From contig JAHFPI010000110.1 of assembly GCA_023266795.1 (NCBI GenBank), forward strand, positions 1 to 6,259: DNA of 6,259 nt, written 5' to 3'. The notes under the pieces were generated by a model. The model was not told where the DNA came from. It made no database searches and saw nothing but the letters and a program-made list of their open reading frames with translations. Made by a program: the position numbers and the translations under genes. This document shows positions 5,428 to 6,259 of the stretch, one piece after another. How positions within the stretch are numbered: position 1 is the stretch's first letter; each line of letters opens with the position of its first letter. The stretch comes from Rhodospirillales bacterium (GTDB lineage: Bacteria > Pseudomonadota > Alphaproteobacteria > Micavibrionales > UBA2020).

Positions 5428-5456
5428 GTTATAGGAGGTTTCAAACCTTAAAGCAA
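5428..5456 (-). promoter_or_regulatory. Promoter of tRNA-Pro (and perhaps the complex I gene)
   Basis: On the minus strand TTGCTT (5456-5451) and TATAAC (5433-5428) are separated by 17 bp. The predicted start near 5421 leaves a short leader of about 12 bases before the tRNA, normal for tRNA genes. The spacer contains a 13-bp inverted repeat, AGGTTT-C-AAACCT as read on the plus strand (5436-5448). Confidence 0.55.
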
Positions 5457-5466
5457 GCTTGTTTTA

Positions 5467-5480
5467 TCCATAATTATGGA
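5467..5480. promoter_or_regulatory. 14-bp perfect palindrome between divergent promoters
   Basis: TCCATAATTATGGA is a perfect palindrome with no spacer. It lies about ten bases upstream of the tRNA-Pro -35 box and 33 bases upstream of the lipid-kinase -35 box. Its core ATAATTAT occurs again at 5535-5542 over the lipid-kinase -10 box. It resembles an operator for a dimeric regulator, but no such protein is encoded in the window. Confidence 0.35.
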
Positions 5481-5513
5481 GTTAGGGTTTGAGGCACAGC
5501 ATTTAGCAAGCTA

Positions 5514-5542
5514 TTGACAGAAATCTCTGGGTGTATAATTAT
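5514..5542 (+). promoter_or_regulatory. Promoter of the lipid-kinase gene, unusual spacing
   Basis: TTGACA (5514-5519) and TATAAT (5534-5539) are both perfect consensus hexamers, but only 14 bp lie between them instead of about 17. With a normal 17-bp spacer the -10 would be AATTAT (5537-5542), four of six matches. Either way transcription would start near 5546-5549, giving a leader of about 26-29 bases. Confidence 0.6.
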
Positions 5543-5574
5543 GTCTACCAATTCGTCGCAGCAGGAATGAAAGC

Positions 5575-6259
5575 ATGACGCGAACTCCCATTCAATTCGA
5601 CATTCTCATCAACCATCGTTCCGGTACCGTGCTGAAAATGGGCGAGGATAAGGTGCTAGAGGGTCTGACAGCGGCTTTCGGCGACAGTCTCGGCGATGTC
5701 GTCTTTATCGAAGGAAAAGATATTGCTTCCTCAGTGCGCAATTGGGCGGAACAACATGCGGGCGGCAATCGCGTGCTTGTGATCGGCGGCGGCGACGGCA
5801 CCTTTGTGACGGCGGCGGAACAGGTTCTTGGCCGGGACGACATCACGCTGGGTGTTCTTCCGCTCGGCACGCAGAATCTTTTCGCCCGCCAGCTGGGTTT
5901 CTCAGCCGATTTCAACGAGGCAGCGGCGCAGTATAAATCAAGCGCGCTTTGTAAAATAGACGTTGGTCAGGTGAACGACAGGCATTTCCTTTGCGGCCTC
6001 GTTATCGACCGCAATATGCCGAAGTTTTACGAAGGCCGGGAGAAGATGCGCGACGGCAAGCGCCTTTCCGCCCTCAGAAAATTTGCTTCCTTCGGCGCAA
6101 CAGTTTTGCTGGGCCGCAAGCAGCGGTTTAATGTTTCATCTGAAAGGGACGCGCTGGCCAAAATGTATAAGGGCCGGCTTTTCCTCGTGAGCAACAACCT
6201 GCTGACGCCAAAGAAAAGCCATTTCCGGCTCATCACGCCCGGCAAGGCGAGAGCCGTCG
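5575..6259 (+). CDS. Diacylglycerol kinase-like lipid kinase (incomplete at right edge)
   Basis: The visible 228 residues are the N-terminal catalytic domain of the diacylglycerol/sphingosine kinase superfamily (YegS/BmrU-like), which phosphorylates diacylglycerol or related lipids at the membrane with ATP. The nucleotide-binding pattern is clear: INHRSG at residues 12-17, IGGGDGTF at 70-77 (the GGDGT signature) and LPLGTQNLFARQLG at 95-108, where the usual GTxND is GTQNL, a form I associate with alphaproteobacterial members. The beta-rich second domain begins around residue 125 (KIDVGQVNDRHFLCG) and runs off the window; family members are about 300 residues. The ATG at 5575 has AGGA (5563-5566) eight bases ahead. 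The gene is divergent from tRNA-Pro and reads away from it. The precise lipid substrate cannot be told. Confidence 0.9.
   Translation, partial: MTRTPIQFDILINHRSGTVLKMGEDKVLEGLTAAFGDSLGDVVFIEGKDIASSVRNWAEQHAGGNRVLVIGGGDGTFVTAAEQVLGRDDITLGVLPLGTQNLFARQLGFSADFNEAAAQYKSSALCKIDVGQVNDRHFLCGLVIDRNMPKFYEGREKMRDGKRLSALRKFASFGATVLLGRKQRFNVSSERDALAKMYKGRLFLVSNNLLTPKKSHFRLITPGKARAV

Noticed and set aside
5567..5578. Mini frame ATG-AAA-GCA-TGA overlapping the lipid-kinase ATG as a leader peptide
   Set aside because: Its ATG abuts the AGGA ribosome site with no spacing, so it is unlikely to be translated; the same site fits the main ATG at eight bases.

Overview
The window looks like an alphaproteobacterial chromosome segment. 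The strongest taxonomic clue is a 98-residue NDUFS4-like accessory subunit of respiratory complex I (5008-5304, minus strand), a family found in Alphaproteobacteria and mitochondria. The LPLGTxNLFAR-type lipid kinase at the right end fits the same group. The order or genus cannot be read from the sequence. Base composition is uneven: the outer parts are moderately GC-rich, while about 730-2790 is clearly more AT-rich and carries only genes I do not recognise.

Layout, left to right. At 50-529 (minus) is a small unknown protein with four tandem NFSxQ pentapeptides. A tRNA-Arg(UCU) lies at 653-729 (minus). Next comes an AT-rich non-coding stretch (730-965) ending in a plausible promoter, then two unknown genes in tandem (966-1493 and 1528-2175, plus strand). 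Facing them is a polytopic membrane protein (2303-2806, minus) that may be cut short by a frameshift, since a hydrophobic reading frame continues to 2172 and meets the neighbouring gene stop to stop. It overlaps by 11 bp the end of a secreted Sel1-repeat protein (2796-3260, minus).

At 3291-3375 a symmetric divergent promoter drives the Sel1 gene to the left and a two-gene surface-polysaccharide operon to the right. That operon is a family 25 glycosyltransferase (3407-4197), broken by a single missing base near 3526-3532, followed with a 1-bp stop/start overlap by a polysaccharide pyruvyl transferase family protein (4197-5003). Convergent to it is the NDUFS4-like gene, directly downstream of a tRNA-Pro(UGG) at 5333-5409. 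A second divergent intergenic region (5410-5574) holds the tRNA-Pro promoter, a 14-bp perfect palindrome and the promoter of a diacylglycerol-kinase-like lipid kinase (5575 to the right edge, incomplete).

Functionally, the glycosyltransferase and pyruvyl transferase probably build or decorate a cell-surface glycan, and the lipid kinase probably acts on membrane lipids. The complex I subunit belongs to respiration. The AT-rich block may be recently acquired DNA. No phage, transposon, CRISPR or toxin-antitoxin signature is visible, and I do not see convincing proof of a new system. The best leads are the unknown block and the two candidate frameshifts.
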